From Sipunculus nudus (Eukaryota > Annelida > Sipuncula > Golfingiida > Sipunculidae), in contig CM049313.1 in NCBI GenBank assembly GCA_026874595.1, positions 40,018,659 to 40,082,658 on the forward strand: a stretch of 64,000 bases of DNA, read 5' to 3'. Shown here piece by piece: positions 24,946 through 36,461 of the stretch. The position numbers were made by a program, and so were the translations under genes. The notes under the pieces are model-generated. The model did no database searches and had not been told where the DNA came from. It worked only from the letters and a program-made list of their open reading frames with translations. Position 1 is the stretch's first letter; each line of letters opens with the position of its first letter.

Positions 24946-25889
24946 GAAGTTATTAAATTGGAATTAATGGGGGACACACTTGGTTTTAAGTGTGTGTTTT
25001 ATGGCACCAACTTTTTAATCCATGCTGTAACTTGCCAAGTTTGCAGTTATGGGGTCTGGCAGGGCATCCAAAGCTATTAGAATAAAGTGGCAATACTGCT
25101 TCACATAAGAGAACAGCGCTTGAATATATCACCCTGATATCAGCAACATTAATTAATCTACCTCACATTCCCCGTGACTAGAATCCATATATTAGCTCAG
25201 AATAAAAGGCCGCCAGCCAAGTGAATGGTGAACAGAAGGCTGGCCAGGTAACATCAACAAGACATCCACTGGCGACACTTTACATTTTATTTCTGTCATG
25301 TCCTGCCATGCCAGGGTGCCATCTGTTCCTTTCCTACCAATTAATAACCTCCTAGATCAAAGGTTACCATGGCAACCACCACTTGTTTTAAACAGATAGC
25401 CCTTTGGACAAAAGCCCACCTTTTTTTATGTATGGATATAATAGGAAAGTAGTGAACTACACATAATGTTATCAGCAAACCTATCAAATCCTGCAGCTTA
25501 GAGGCAGGGGTGACTATATAAAACGTCACCCTTGGGACACAGCATATCAAAATAAGGAAATTAAGCTTTCAAGATTCATGCTTATGGTGCCTTGAATACC
25601 ATCCACACATCTCATAGTTTTCTAATTAAAGATCCAAGGTTTCTCCTGACACTAGGCTAGCCAATATGCCTCCTGTTGTAAGAATATCCCTACTTTTTTC
25701 AATGATTTTGTACTAAATATGCTTCATCTACAAATATCACACAAATATACATGAAACTCATCCCATCTGTATGGCTTCCATTCAAGTTTCCTGGTGCTTT
25801 GATAAGCAAACTATCAATCACAGACATGATGAAAGACCTGCTTTTTTTCCACAAACATGGTATCATCAGAATTAACAAATACCTTTAAA

Positions 25890-26250
25890 CCCACCCACCC
25901 CTGTGAATGGTGTTTTTTTTTAGTAAACTGTTGTGAGCTTTTCTGTATTAATAAGAATTTTTCTCTGTTAAGGTTTATACGCCAACCGGAGTAAGCCAAC
26001 CGAAAATATTCCCTTATTGGGCGCATTATCGCCCACTCCGCCTCACTCCCATGTATCTAGGTCACACTTCCGTTTTCTGTAATCACTTTTTCGATGGCGT
26101 ATGGAAGAGGACTGGGAGGGAGAGCTGTTTGTAATACAGAAAAGCTCACAACAGTTTACTAACAAAACAAACATTCACAGGGAGGGAATGGGGGGGTTTT
26201 ATTACGTAAACATAATGGTGAGCTGTTTCTGTATTAATGAGAATAAGACA
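25890..26250. repeat. Inverted repeat plus a third direct copy at the 3' side of the recombinase remnant
   Basis: Bases 25,922-25,950 and 26,132-26,160 are exact reverse complements (29 of 29; core AACTGTTGTGAGCTTTTCTG). Similarity continues outward as CCTGTGAATG...TTTGTTT. A third, direct-orientation copy (GTGAGCTGTTTCTGTATTAA) lies at about 26,219-26,238. The spacer contains CpG-rich sequence (CGCATTATCGCCCACTCCGC). DIRS-type elements end in unusual inverted and split direct repeats, so these may be remains of the element's terminus. Independent foldback DNA is the alternative. Confidence 0.6.
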
Positions 26251-26304
26251 GATAAACCTTGGGGAGGGGATACCTACCTAAAAACATTGGTAAGGAGAAG
26301 AACA

Positions 26305-27233
26305 TCACTTGAGTGAAGGTGCAGGCGAAGACGTAGACACTGGAACAGAAGAAGGCTGTGAGGAAGGCCTGGAGAACGCGAGGACTTCACCCGCAGCAAC
26401 CACAGGGCCCAAGGAGTAAAGGCCCGAATCTTGCAGAGAGACATCTCTCAGATAAAACCGGTTGAAGATGGATGGAGATTTCCAAAACCCTTTCTTAACA
26501 AGTTGGTTAGGGGAAATCCCCGATAAATGGGCCGAGAAGGTAGAGATGGCCCGGACGTCATGAGCTTTGACTTGAAGTTGCTCCAATGTCGACGGAGAAG
26601 CAGAATCATATGCTGACACTATGGTAGCTTTTAGCCATGCACTGATGGGGATAGGGCTTATTTCTTTGTGAGAAGTAGTGATTTTCGTGGAAATAAACAA
26701 CTTCTTGCGCCTCCCTTAATAGAATTTGTAGCTTTAAGATAGTAATGTAAAGCACAGACTGGGCTATTTGTGGCCCCGTACCAGTATTGACTGTAAGGGA
26801 GGGCTGGAATATACCAAGGTAACGGAGGATCGTCAAAATTTTGGTTCGTCTTATAGAAATCAGGAGGGAAATGTAAGGTGGACGACGAACCGTTGGCTGC
26901 AACTTGTGTAAATTTTGAATCAGCCACTAGGGCATGAAGCTCAGAGCGGCGACCGGCAGACGCAAGAGCCAGTAGGAAAACCATTTTCTGAGACAAATGC
27001 AAAAGATGTGCCGAACGAAGAGGCTCATAAGGGGGTCCGCAGAGGTGTTGTAAAACCACATTCAGGCGCCAGGAAGGAGCCATGTAACGAGGATGAGAAG
27101 ATCCGGCGTGAACCCCCTTGAGAAAGTCTGTCACCAGTGGATGGTGGAGGACACGATCGTGACCTAGCGGACAGAGGACCGACAGGAGGGCGGCACTATA
27201 GCCACGTATAGACAGATAAGATAACAGTTTACT
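26305..27233 (-). pseudogene. DIRS-like tyrosine recombinase, frameshifted remnant
   Basis: On the minus strand an open frame runs from about 27,233 (SKLLSYLSIRGYSAALLSVL, then HHPLVTDFLKGV and QKMVFLLALASAGRRSELHA) to about 26,715. It then shifts to another frame (RRKKLFISTK, HKEISPIPISAWLKATI) that ends in a stop at 26,305. Features of tyrosine recombinases are visible: the first catalytic Arg in ASAGRRSEL, the H-x-x-R box in KAHDVRAIS, and the probable nucleophile Tyr in FWKSPSIFNRFYLRDV, followed by SLGPVVAA. That last phrase is typical of DIRS/Pat-type retroelement recombinases in invertebrates. The break lies at a GGGAGG run near 26,710-26,717 and looks like a one-base indel. No reverse transcriptase or RNase H is present, so the copy is truncated. 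A Crypton is the alternative class. The enzyme would have joined circular cDNA into the genome. Confidence 0.75.
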
Positions 27234-27284
27234 CTGTAGTTAATAAACAATCAGACGGAGGGCTAGACACAGGGTCAGAAATAC

Positions 27285-27707
27285 TTACCTCCGCCTGCGG
27301 AAAACAGCTGAACCAAGCGTGGCAGCAACCGCAGCAGCAGGGGTCAGGGAAGGAAGCCGATGGGGAGCCGGAGGGGATGGCAACGGCTGAGGGGAGAGAG
27401 CTGGCGGAGCCAGGGAGGGCACTGCAGCCGTAGAGATGGGTCTAGACGATTCTTCTAGATCCGACATTTAAGATGAACAAAAACGTGAAAGCTTGCTTAA
27501 TATATCATAAGCAGAAGATGGTCTCGACTGACCGGCAGAGGTGACAGGTGAAGTCTTCCGCTTACGGGTAGGAGACAATAAAGACCTTGTAGTGGAAACT
27601 ATGGGAGTTGTAACATTACATGTAATAACAGACAGAGAGCATAAAACAGGAGGGTTACGGTCATCCAAGGTAGGCCCCCCCCCCCCCTCCCGGACTGACA
27701 GGGGCAC
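27285..27707 (-). pseudogene. Upstream proline/serine-rich segment of the recombinase element, with an in-frame stop
   Basis: One minus-strand frame covers 27,707 to 27,285, broken only by a single TAA just before the ATG at 27,467. The peptides are low-complexity (REGGGGPTLDDRNPP, SDLEESSRPISTAAVPSLAP, PPALSPQPLPSPPAP) and end FRRRR. The frame ends next to a perfect donor (GGAG|GTAAGT at 27,288), with an acceptor 55 bases on (TTATTAACTACAG, ending at 27,234) exactly where the recombinase homology begins. Splicing there would not keep frame (phase 2 into phase 0). So either the unit carries another small indel, or the donor is coincidental. It may be the N-terminal linker of the recombinase ORF or a gag-like remnant. 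Confidence 0.45.
27675..27687. repeat. C13 homopolymer
   Basis: An uninterrupted run of 13 C lies at the upstream edge of the recombinase element, a likely length-variable site. Confidence 0.9.
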
Positions 27708-29564
27708 CAGACAATGGAACCGAGGAAGGAAAAACCCCTACCAATGGCTGGTTGCAATCATTAACACACACATAAAAGCTGTATGTTTTACATTTTCTTT
27801 CCCTTTAGAGGCAGACAGAGGAGTACCAGAAAACTCCTTCTGGCATTAAGGCTGGGCAGAGGTTAAAATTTCAATCATGTTTGAACACCCTTGGGTCTGT
27901 CTGTTCTTGCAGTATTTTCTCAGTTTGTCAACAATTTCAATATTTTTAAAGATTTGGCTTGTTTTTCAGTTTAATGTTGTGAGTTTGTGGTTTCAGGGAA
28001 GACAAGACATGGTCCATTAAAATGTAAATATTGATAAAGGTTTCTTTTGTCTGTTAGCACATATTTGTCTCCCAAACATGAACTGCCTCTACTGGTGATC
28101 TCTGCTGAAGAAATGTGGCACTTTCAGATTCTTTAAGGTATATTTGAGGCAAGAATAATTGATTAAATTCTGGAGGTGATCTAGGTAAAATTCTGCCATT
28201 GGCCATGCTAGCTCTTGGGCTAGTTTTTATAAGTATCCCTGGACCAGTGAGGCATCAGAGATTTGGATAATGAAATGTTGTGACATCCACAGAGAGAGAG
28301 AGGTTCTTCACACAGTTCCAGATGCTCTGGTTCCTTCTCTGCCAAGTTTACAAACACCAGCTGTCTAGACAGTACTTTTCTATTATCAATTCAGGTCATT
28401 CTTGCTGTGTTAGAACCAATGGTATGCCCCAAATTAAGTAGAGAAATCCCCTAAAGACATCAACATGAGTGCTACCTAAGCTGCCTCCATGGTTTCTAAA
28501 TACAATAATCTCCATCAAATTCATAACCAGGGTTATAGGCAAAAAGTGGACCAGTCGCCTGGGGGAATCTCTATTTCAGCCTGGAAAACAAAAGCATTTA
28601 TTATTACTACATCAATGAGTAGAAGGCTATAACTAACAAAATGTTTAATAATTAATAATGAAAACAAGATTTTTCAGCTTCATATATGGTAAGATTTTTC
28701 TATGTAGTAGCTATTCCAACTATCAATTACTATCATGTAACCAAAATATCACACGCCTGAGATAAGGAACAACTGACTATCACCACAGAGATTCTGACTA
28801 AACTTTCAAATTTAACTCGACTCTGAAACAGGTTTAGAAATAAACAATTTCAAATAAAAGCAATCATAATATTGATAAAATAAATGATAGCACTGAAACA
28901 GGAATATTTTACTTTACACTGTCTAGTTTAAAAAGATCAATTTATATTAATATATGTTATCAATACTCGTAACCATCAGCTGAATGGTCATCAGACAAAT
29001 ATCATATGGACCAATATTCCCCAGATATACCCCTCAGACTAACATTAATATTCCTATCATAGCTATCCCAGACTCCAGACTCTATACTCGATAAATGGAT
29101 TATAATATCAAAGTGATCGTGTACACATTAATGAACTGACCTGAGAGCAGGTCCAGTGTTACACAAATTGTCCTTGAATCTAGGGAGCAAGAGGTGTCAC
29201 TGACCCATCAGTCACCACATCACAGACATAATGACATCAAAGACCTGGTAAGGATCAATAAAGCTTCAAAAGCTCTGGTGTCACAGTAAATATAAAACCC
29301 TGGACAAAATCCTATGGATAAAGTACCGCAGGAGATAATATACACAGACAAGCTGCCAAGACTTGTAATACCTATGTGATAAAACACTGCGTTCAATGTA
29401 CAGGTGGATGAGTCCAAACTAAGACACTTTTCACCATATTTCCTTTATTTGTAACAACACATGAAACGTCAACCTCTTACCATTGTCAAACCTCCGATCC
29501 AGACTGAGAGAGCTCAGCCCTACCAAAAGCCCGCTCTGTGATACCATGGTTGGTACACCTATTT

Positions 29565-29900
29565 GTCAGCAATTTCAAGGACTTTCAAGGAATTTAAAGG
29601 TCCCGTTTTACGGATTGTTAGAACCTATTTAAAGTATTTTCTGTCTGATCTGATGTGGTGATCATGCTGAAGCAGGTAAAATTAAGTGCAAATCTTTAAT
29701 AAATTTATGAAGGCACAGAAATCAGTAATAGGCTTACAGGGTGAAGTAAAAACAATAGATGTAGCTCAGATACCAGTACAAATAGCAATGACTTTTCAAG
29801 GTCTGATAAGGAAAGGGTGCTATTTTCATTGACTTTTCAAGGCCTTGAAAGTATCATTTTTAATTTTAGCACTTTCAAGCTCTCAAGAGAATGTCAGCAC
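29565..29900. repeat. Dispersed-repeat remnant rich in TTTCAAGG motifs
   Basis: The phrases TTTCAAGGACTTTCAAGG, GACTTTTCAAGGTC and GACTTTTCAAGGCCTTGAAA recur here. A related phrase with GTTTTTCAAGGACATG occurs at about 39,485-39,560. I infer an old interspersed repeat but cannot set its ends. Confidence 0.35.
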
Positions 29901-29998
29901 CCTGTGATACTTAATCTCAGGTTAAGACAACAACAACTACCTCATCCGTCAGAAAACTGACATGTTATCAACATCAAACATTTGGATTTTTTTTTGGA

Positions 29999-30015
29999 GG
30001 GGGGGGGGGGGGGGG
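29999..30015. repeat. G17 homopolymer
   Basis: Seventeen consecutive G follow a T-run. The tract can form a G-quadruplex and is a plausible assembly or length-variant site. Confidence 0.9.
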
Positions 30016-31281
30016 AGGTACTTTTCGGAATGAGGATTTATGCTTCCTGATGCACCAATTTAACTTCATTTCATGAACCATGTATTCCTTTTTATTCAAT
30101 GTTTTATAAAAGGAGCTATCAGCCAGTGCTTCTTTGCAAGGCTGTCTGTGACTAGGGGGAGTGATTGGAACTTGTTTACAAAAGGAAGTCACTTAATCCC
30201 TATAGCTTTGTGATCTGCCCTTGAAAACTCAGCACGTTATCTCTTTATCATACAGTAAGGCTTTGAATAAAAAATAGTAAATTCTAGCCTAGTTTACCAC
30301 AGGCAAATAAAATTGAATATACAATGTAGTCTATATTTTACCACCCACCCCCATCCCTTCCCCTGATTAAAAATAACCAAACAAAACATGTTTTCTCATG
30401 TTCCTTTAAACTTTAAGAATGAATGGTTTTGGTGGTGAACATCAAGGCTTACATAAAGTTTTTGACAGATGTATGTTCAGATTAACATGGAGTCCTGAAT
30501 CAAAAATACAGACACACCCTGTTAAACAGAAAATTAAGGAATTCACACCATACATTTAATAAATTACAAGTTATTTATCAACTATATATCAACTGAGTTT
30601 TTTTTTTTCAAATGGACAATATGCCAGTCAATATTTAGTGGCTATTTTAATTCAAAGTATGCTACTAAAAGGGCATTAAGGACCATTGCCTGTTGATGAC
30701 ATCAACCACAGAATGTGAATGGGATAACAGTAGATCAATTCAGGTTTTAAAATAATAAAGAAAATAATATATTGTATATGAATCAGACCACATTTCCAAA
30801 ACTGTTGAAACTGAGGTTTCCATTGACATCTCTGATTTAGCGTTTGACTCGATCGACTGACTTTTGTCTTTGATGTCTAAAACCTTGCCTCTGTGTCATG
30901 CCTCACCCTATATATCACTAACAGGGTCCAGGAAAGACCTGGAGTAAAATAATTACAGGGATAAAAGCTGTGGCCAAGACCTGACCTGTTGGGGACCAGA
31001 CTCTATACAACCCACACTGTATTTATCATGATGGGCTGGTCATGGCCAGGGTTCCTGGACTCTCCTATCCTTCACAGCGGTAATTAACAATTTGGCCTGA
31101 CCCGGGATCTATACATTGTATGTAGAGTTCCTCCATAACCCCATCAAGCCTGCCTTAATATTTCATTTAACAAGGAGGGAACCAATATGAACTAGGCTGA
31201 TGAGGTTACATGGCAATCTGACCAGGTGGACTCTCTACATGTGTTGCCATCTGGCTGTGGTTATCAGTACTAAAGTCATCT

Positions 31282-31486
31282 TGCAGCTCAGGACTTTTAT
31301 CTTTTAACTTCTGTGCTAACCGTTACGTGCCTAATAATCACTCTAACTTGATAAACTTATATAACAGCACTTTAAACATACTTCATTCACCCAGAAAAAA
31401 ATACAGCTAGAGTTTATCAAGTTAGAGTGATTATTAGGCACGTAACGGTTAGCACAGAAGTTAAAAGATAAAAGTCCTGAGCTGCA
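31282..31486. repeat. Perfect 76-bp inverted repeat with 53-base loop
   Basis: Bases 31,282-31,357 (starting TGCAGCTCAGGACTTTTATC) and 31,411-31,486 are exact reverse complements over all 76 positions. The match stops abruptly on both sides. There is no relation to the tandem families in the window and no coding sequence. A transcript would fold into a long perfect stem of the type that feeds endogenous hairpin siRNA. The absence of any mismatch implies a recent origin or ongoing correction between arms. Confidence 0.95.
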
Positions 31487-32123
31487 CAAAGTGCCTAAAT
31501 AAAGCTAGACAGTCCACAAGACATGGAGGAAATCTATTCATTTGTGTTGGGAATCCTCTAGAACATTGGGAAAAATCAAGCAGAAGGAAAGAATAACATG
31601 GGGACCTCCTCAGCATAATGTAATTTTTTTCTGTAAGTAATAAATTACCCCAGACGTATTTAATAAAATACAGATCCCACACGTAGGAGTTGATTCCCCT
31701 GCTGAGATGGCTTGAGAGCTCCACTGTAGCCAAGCTGAAGACTAAAATTAAAAGTTATCTTGGTAAAAGCATTAAACTCTTTTCAACTGAGTACAGAATA
31801 AAATCAGCAAAATTGTGCTCATTATCACAATTCTTGCAATCGGATGATCCAACAAAATTTTAAAAACCAAAATTTTGTTAAATTGGAGAAAATTCTTAAC
31901 ACTGACCTTCTGCATGCGGCAGCCTATGAGCATCTACATGTATTATAAAATATTATAAATTACTTAATGAACAATGTTAACTGTATATTCCACATTAGTA
32001 TGAAGAACCCTTTAAAATGGCTCTTTCCAAGGGAGCCTGTTACACACCAACAGTGGTTTATCATAAACTAAAACCTTATATGCTTCACCTGACAGTCCAA
32101 ATCATCAACTAAATTTACTTAAA

Positions 32124-32211
32124 TTATACAGCTCCATCTAGATGCACTTTACTGAACCATTACTGTATCTGACTTTATAAGCTTAGAAGTAACATACAGC
32201 TTCATCTATCT
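32124..32211. repeat. Isolated 68-bp satellite unit upstream of the main array
   Basis: One unit and part of another match the array at 32,907-35,111 (GCACTTTACTGAACCATTAC, TGTATCTGACTTTATAAGCT, TAGAAGTAACATACAGC). It breaks off at TCTATCT (32,205-32,211). Confidence 0.85.
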
Positions 32212-32906
32212 TACGCTCCCGAGGCAGCGGAAATCTTGCGCTTCTAAAGGAGCAACTGATTTTAAAGCTGCCAGCTTTGACCGTTTATGATATATTTAGA
32301 CAACAGATGGCGGTTCGTTGTCCGCTGAAAAAAACTTGCGTATGATGTGACAAGCAGCCAACCAGATGCCAATATACAACACTCGACAGGCATCCTGGCT
32401 CCGCCCATAGCTGCGCTTTAAGCACCGATTGATGACAGTGTACGGTCGAATTTTAATTGCTCCCTCTGCATTCTCGCATCATCAACCTATTCGATTATGA
32501 CATAATGACTGTGTTAGCGTAGCCATTTATCTGTTGTCTGCAGAACTGAAACCAGCCAGCGAGGTGTGCATGCAGCCTTTGTTGTTAAGTTTCGTTTGAA
32601 TTACAGTTCACCGGCCGGGCATCCTATGTGCCCAAGGCCCTAAGCAAACCACGACTTGGGCAATTCTCTCTGAGCCTGTGGCCTGTTCAGATGGTAACCG
32701 GGGTGATGAGCTATCACTCAAGATGAACATGAATGGCTCTGTGTATTCCTCGCTTGGCTGTGTCTTCCAGCACAAGGTCTCATCTGATTAGCCAAAAATA
32801 CAGTGCTCCCCTCTGGTGTAGCAATTCAGGATACAAGGTCATAACAAACAGCGCTTAGGATATAGGCAGTAGGCCTATAGTTAAAGTGCTGTGTGAAGAG
32901 CTTACA
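32212..32906. promoter_or_regulatory. CpG-rich, repeat-free segment between satellite units (candidate regulatory island)
   Basis: Between 32,212 and about 32,640 CpG dinucleotides are far denser than in the neighbouring DNA (more than 20 by eye). Motif-like sequences include CAGATGGCGGTT (YY1-like ATGGCGG), GGCTCCGCCCATAG (GC-box-like) and TGATGTGACAA. No ORF of note is present. It could be a promoter or enhancer of an unannotated transcript, or an inserted element. The flanks TCTATCT and TCTACCT resemble a 7-bp target duplication, but both are common variants of the satellite unit. Confidence 0.35.
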
Positions 32907-35111
32907 TCTACCTACACTTGACTGAATCAATTACTGTATCTGACTTTATGAGCTTAGAAGTAACATACAGCTCCATCTATCTGCACTTGACTGAACCATT
33001 ACTGTATCTGACATTATGAGCTTAGAAGTAACAAACAGCTCAATCTACCTACACTTGACTGAACCATTACTGTATCTGACTTTATGAGCTTAGAAGTAAC
33101 ATACGGCTCCAACTACCTACACTTGACTGAACCATTACTGTATCTGACTTTATAAGCTTAGAAGTAACATACAGCTCCATCTACCTACACTTGACTGAAC
33201 CATTACTGTATCTGACTTTATGAGCTTAGAAGTAACAAACAGCTTCATCTACCTGCACTTGACTGAACCATTAACATTTCTGACTTTATGAGCTTAGAAG
33301 TAACATACAGCTTCATTTACCTGCACTTGACTGAACCATTACTGTATCTGACTTTATGAGCTTAGAAGTAACATACAGCTCCATCTACCTGCACTTTACT
33401 GAACCATTACTGCATCTAACTTTATGAGCTTAGAAGTAACATACAACTCCATCTACCTGCACTTTACTGAACCATTACTGTATCTGATTTGATGGGCTGT
33501 GAACTTACATACAGCTTCATCTACCTGCACTTGACTGAACCATTACTGTATCTAACTTTATTAGCTTAGAAGTAACATACAACTCCATCTACCTGCACTT
33601 TACTAAACCATTACTGCATCTAACTTTATGAGCTTAGAAGTAAAATACAACTCCATCTACCTGCACTTGACTGAACCATTACTGTATCTGACTTTATGAG
33701 CCTAAAAGTAACATACAGCTCAACCTACCTGCACTTGACTGAACCATTACTGTATCTGACTTTATAAGCTTAGAAGTAACATACAGCTCCATCTACCTGC
33801 ACTTGACTGAACCATTACTGTATCTGACTTTATGAGCCTAAAAGTAACATACAGCTCCATATATCTGCACTTGACTGAACCATTACTGTATCTGACTTTA
33901 TGAGCTTAGAAGTAACATACAGCTCCATTTACCTGCACTTGACTGAACAATTACTGTATCTAACTTTATGAGCTTAGATGTATCATACAACTCCATCTAC
34001 CTGCACTTGACTGAACCATTAATGTATCTGACTTTATGAGCTTACAAGTAACATACAGCTCAATCTACCTGCACTTGACTGAACCATTACTGTATCTGAC
34101 TTTATGAGCTTAGAAGTAACATACAACTCCATCTACCTGCACTTGACTGTACCATTACTGTATCTGACTTTACGAGCTTAGAAGTAACATACAGCTCCAC
34201 CTACCAACACTTGACTTAACCATTACTGTATCTGACTTTATAAGCTTACAGGTAACATACAACTCCATCTACCTACACTTGACTGAACCATTACTGTATC
34301 TGACTTTATGAGCTAAGAAGTAACATATTGCTCCATGTATCTGCACTTGACTGAACCATTACTGTATCTGACTTTATGAGCTTAGAAGTAACATACAGCT
34401 TCATCTATCTCCACTTGACTAAACCATTACTGCATCTAACTTTATGAGCTTAGAAGTAACATACAGCTCCATCTATCTGCACTTGACTGAACCATTACTG
34501 TATCTGACTTTATGAGCTTAGAAGTAACATACAGCTCCATCTTCCTGCACTTGACTGAACCATTACTGTATCTGACTTTATGAGCTTAGAAGTAACATAC
34601 AGCTTCATCTATCTGCACTTGACTGAACCATTACTGTATCTGACTTTATGAGCTTAGAAGTAACATACAGCTCCACCTACCTACACTTGACTAAACCATT
34701 ACTGCATCTAACTTTATGAGCTTAGAAGTTACATACAGCTCCATCTATCTGCACTTGACTGAATCATTACTGTATCTGACTTTATGAGCTTAGAAGTAAC
34801 ATACAGCTCCATCTCACAGCACTTGACTGAACCATTACTGTATCTGACTTCATGAGCTTAGAAGTAACATACAGCTCCATTTACCTACACTTGACTGAAC
34901 CATTACTGTTTCTGACTTTATGAGCCTAGAAGTAACATACAGCTCCATCTACCTGCACTTGACTGAACCATTACTGTATCTGACTTTATGAGCTTAGGAG
35001 TAACATACAGCTCCATCTATCTGCACTTGACTGAACAATTACTGTATCTGACTTTATGAGCTTAGAAGTAATATTCAGCTACATCTATCTGCACTTGACA
35101 GAACCATTACT
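32907..35111. repeat. 68-bp satellite array, about 32 units
   Basis: The unit is CTTGACTGAACCATTACTGT, then ATCTGACTTTATGAGCTTAG, AAGTAACATACAGCTCCATC and TACCTGCA. The copies are head-to-tail with mostly single-base variants, and several variants (TGCATCTAACTTTATGAG, GAGCCTAAAAG) recur every few units. This suggests block-wise amplification. There is no coding potential. Confidence 0.95.
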
Positions 35112-35321
35112 CTGGTGTTTCCCATTAACAAATCATCATATCTGTACCACTGTGATATGTATTCATTAACTAAATCAAGAAATATTTTGCTGCAAATATC
35201 ATAGTTTCAAATTTTATTAACATTTTGCTTGACCATTTATATGCAAATATATATCATATAAAAACATCTCCCGTCACACTGGACAGCTAGGTTGATGATC
35301 AAAGAATGTGGGATACCATGA

Positions 35322-36461
35322 AACTAGATGTTGTCGGACAATGGTCCTCAGAGGGCCCCGCATTTCTGCAAGTGGTGGAGTAGTTTACATATGGGTGAAA
35401 AATTAAATTAAATTTGAAAAATATGACAAACAGAAACAGGTTTTTATCCATATGCATGAGGGAAAAAATCCTACTGGATCAAATGATATTAAAGAAGATA
35501 TGTCTGAAATAATGTGTGCAATAGAAAATCTTTGGCCATATTTGATTTTGAGCCAGTCTGTAATTCAATAGGTCTGGAGCCCTCATAGGCACCAATGATC
35601 CCTGTGAAATTGGGAAAGCTGCGGTAGGTTGTTGTTAAGTAATTGTGTGTGAAAGAAAATCAGCCATCGGGCTGTGGTGGCCATATTGGAATTCCAACTG
35701 GTCTGTAATTCAATAGGTCTGGAGCCCTGATTGGAATCAATCATCCCTGTAAATTTGGGAAACTTCAATATGTTGTTGTTGAGTTATTGCGAAGAAAGAA
35801 AATCATGCTGGTGTGGGGGCCATATTGGAATTCCAACAAGTCTGTAATTTGATAGGTCTGGAGCCCTCATAGGTACCAATGAGCCTTGGGAATCTGGGAA
35901 AGCTGCAGAATGTTGTTGTTGAGTTATCGTGCACGAAAGAAAATCAGTGATTGGGCTGTGGTGGCCATATTGGAATTCCTACAAGTCTGTAATTTAATAG
36001 GTCTGGAGCCCTCATAGGTACCAATCAACCCTGTGAGTTTGAGAAAGCTGCAGTATTTTGTTGTTGAGTTATCTCGCGCCAAAGAAAATCAGTGATTGGG
36101 CTGTGGCGGCCATATTGGGATTCAGACAATTCTGTAATTCGATAGGTCTGGATCGCAAGCCCTCAAAGGTACCAATCAACCCTGTTAATTTAGGAGAGCT
36201 GCAGTATGTTCTTGTTGAGTTATAGTGTGCGAAAGAAAATCAGCGATTGGGCTGTGGCGGCCATACTGGAATTCCGACAAGTCTGTAATTCGATAGGTTT
36301 GGAGTCCTCATAGGTACCAATCAACCCTGTTAATTTGGGAAAGCTGCAGTATGTTATTGTTGAGTTATCGTGCAAGAAAGAAAGTATCACTGACGGGAGG
36401 ACGGAAGGACGGACTGACACAGTGATCACTATAGGGCACCGCTTGTCAAGCAGGGCCCTAA
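35322..36461 (+). mobile_element. Pearl-like element E with a tandem core of about 145 bp (about six copies)
   Basis: The left end contains TGTCGGACAATGGTCCTCAG and AGGGCCCCGC. The core repeat (AGGTCTGGAGCCCTCATAGG, TACCAATCAACCCTGT, AAAGCTGCAGTATGTTGTTG, GGGCTGTGGCGGCCATATTG) occurs about six times from 35,530 to 36,390. A microsatellite of GGAC/GGAAGGAC type follows at 36,393-36,415. The right end AGGGCACCGCTTGTCAAGCA, then GGGCCCTAA, can fold as a hairpin (GCTTG/CAAGC inside GGGC/GCCC) followed directly by TAA. The layout is the same as element A but the sequences are unrelated. Short frames through the core are not genes. Confidence 0.65.

Noticed and set aside
32907-35111. CRISPR-like array
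   Set aside because: The 68-bp units are contiguous with no unique spacers, and the context is eukaryotic; it is a satellite.
35640-36270. CArG (SRF) boxes from CCATATTGG
   Set aside because: The A/T core is five bases, not the six required between CC and GG.
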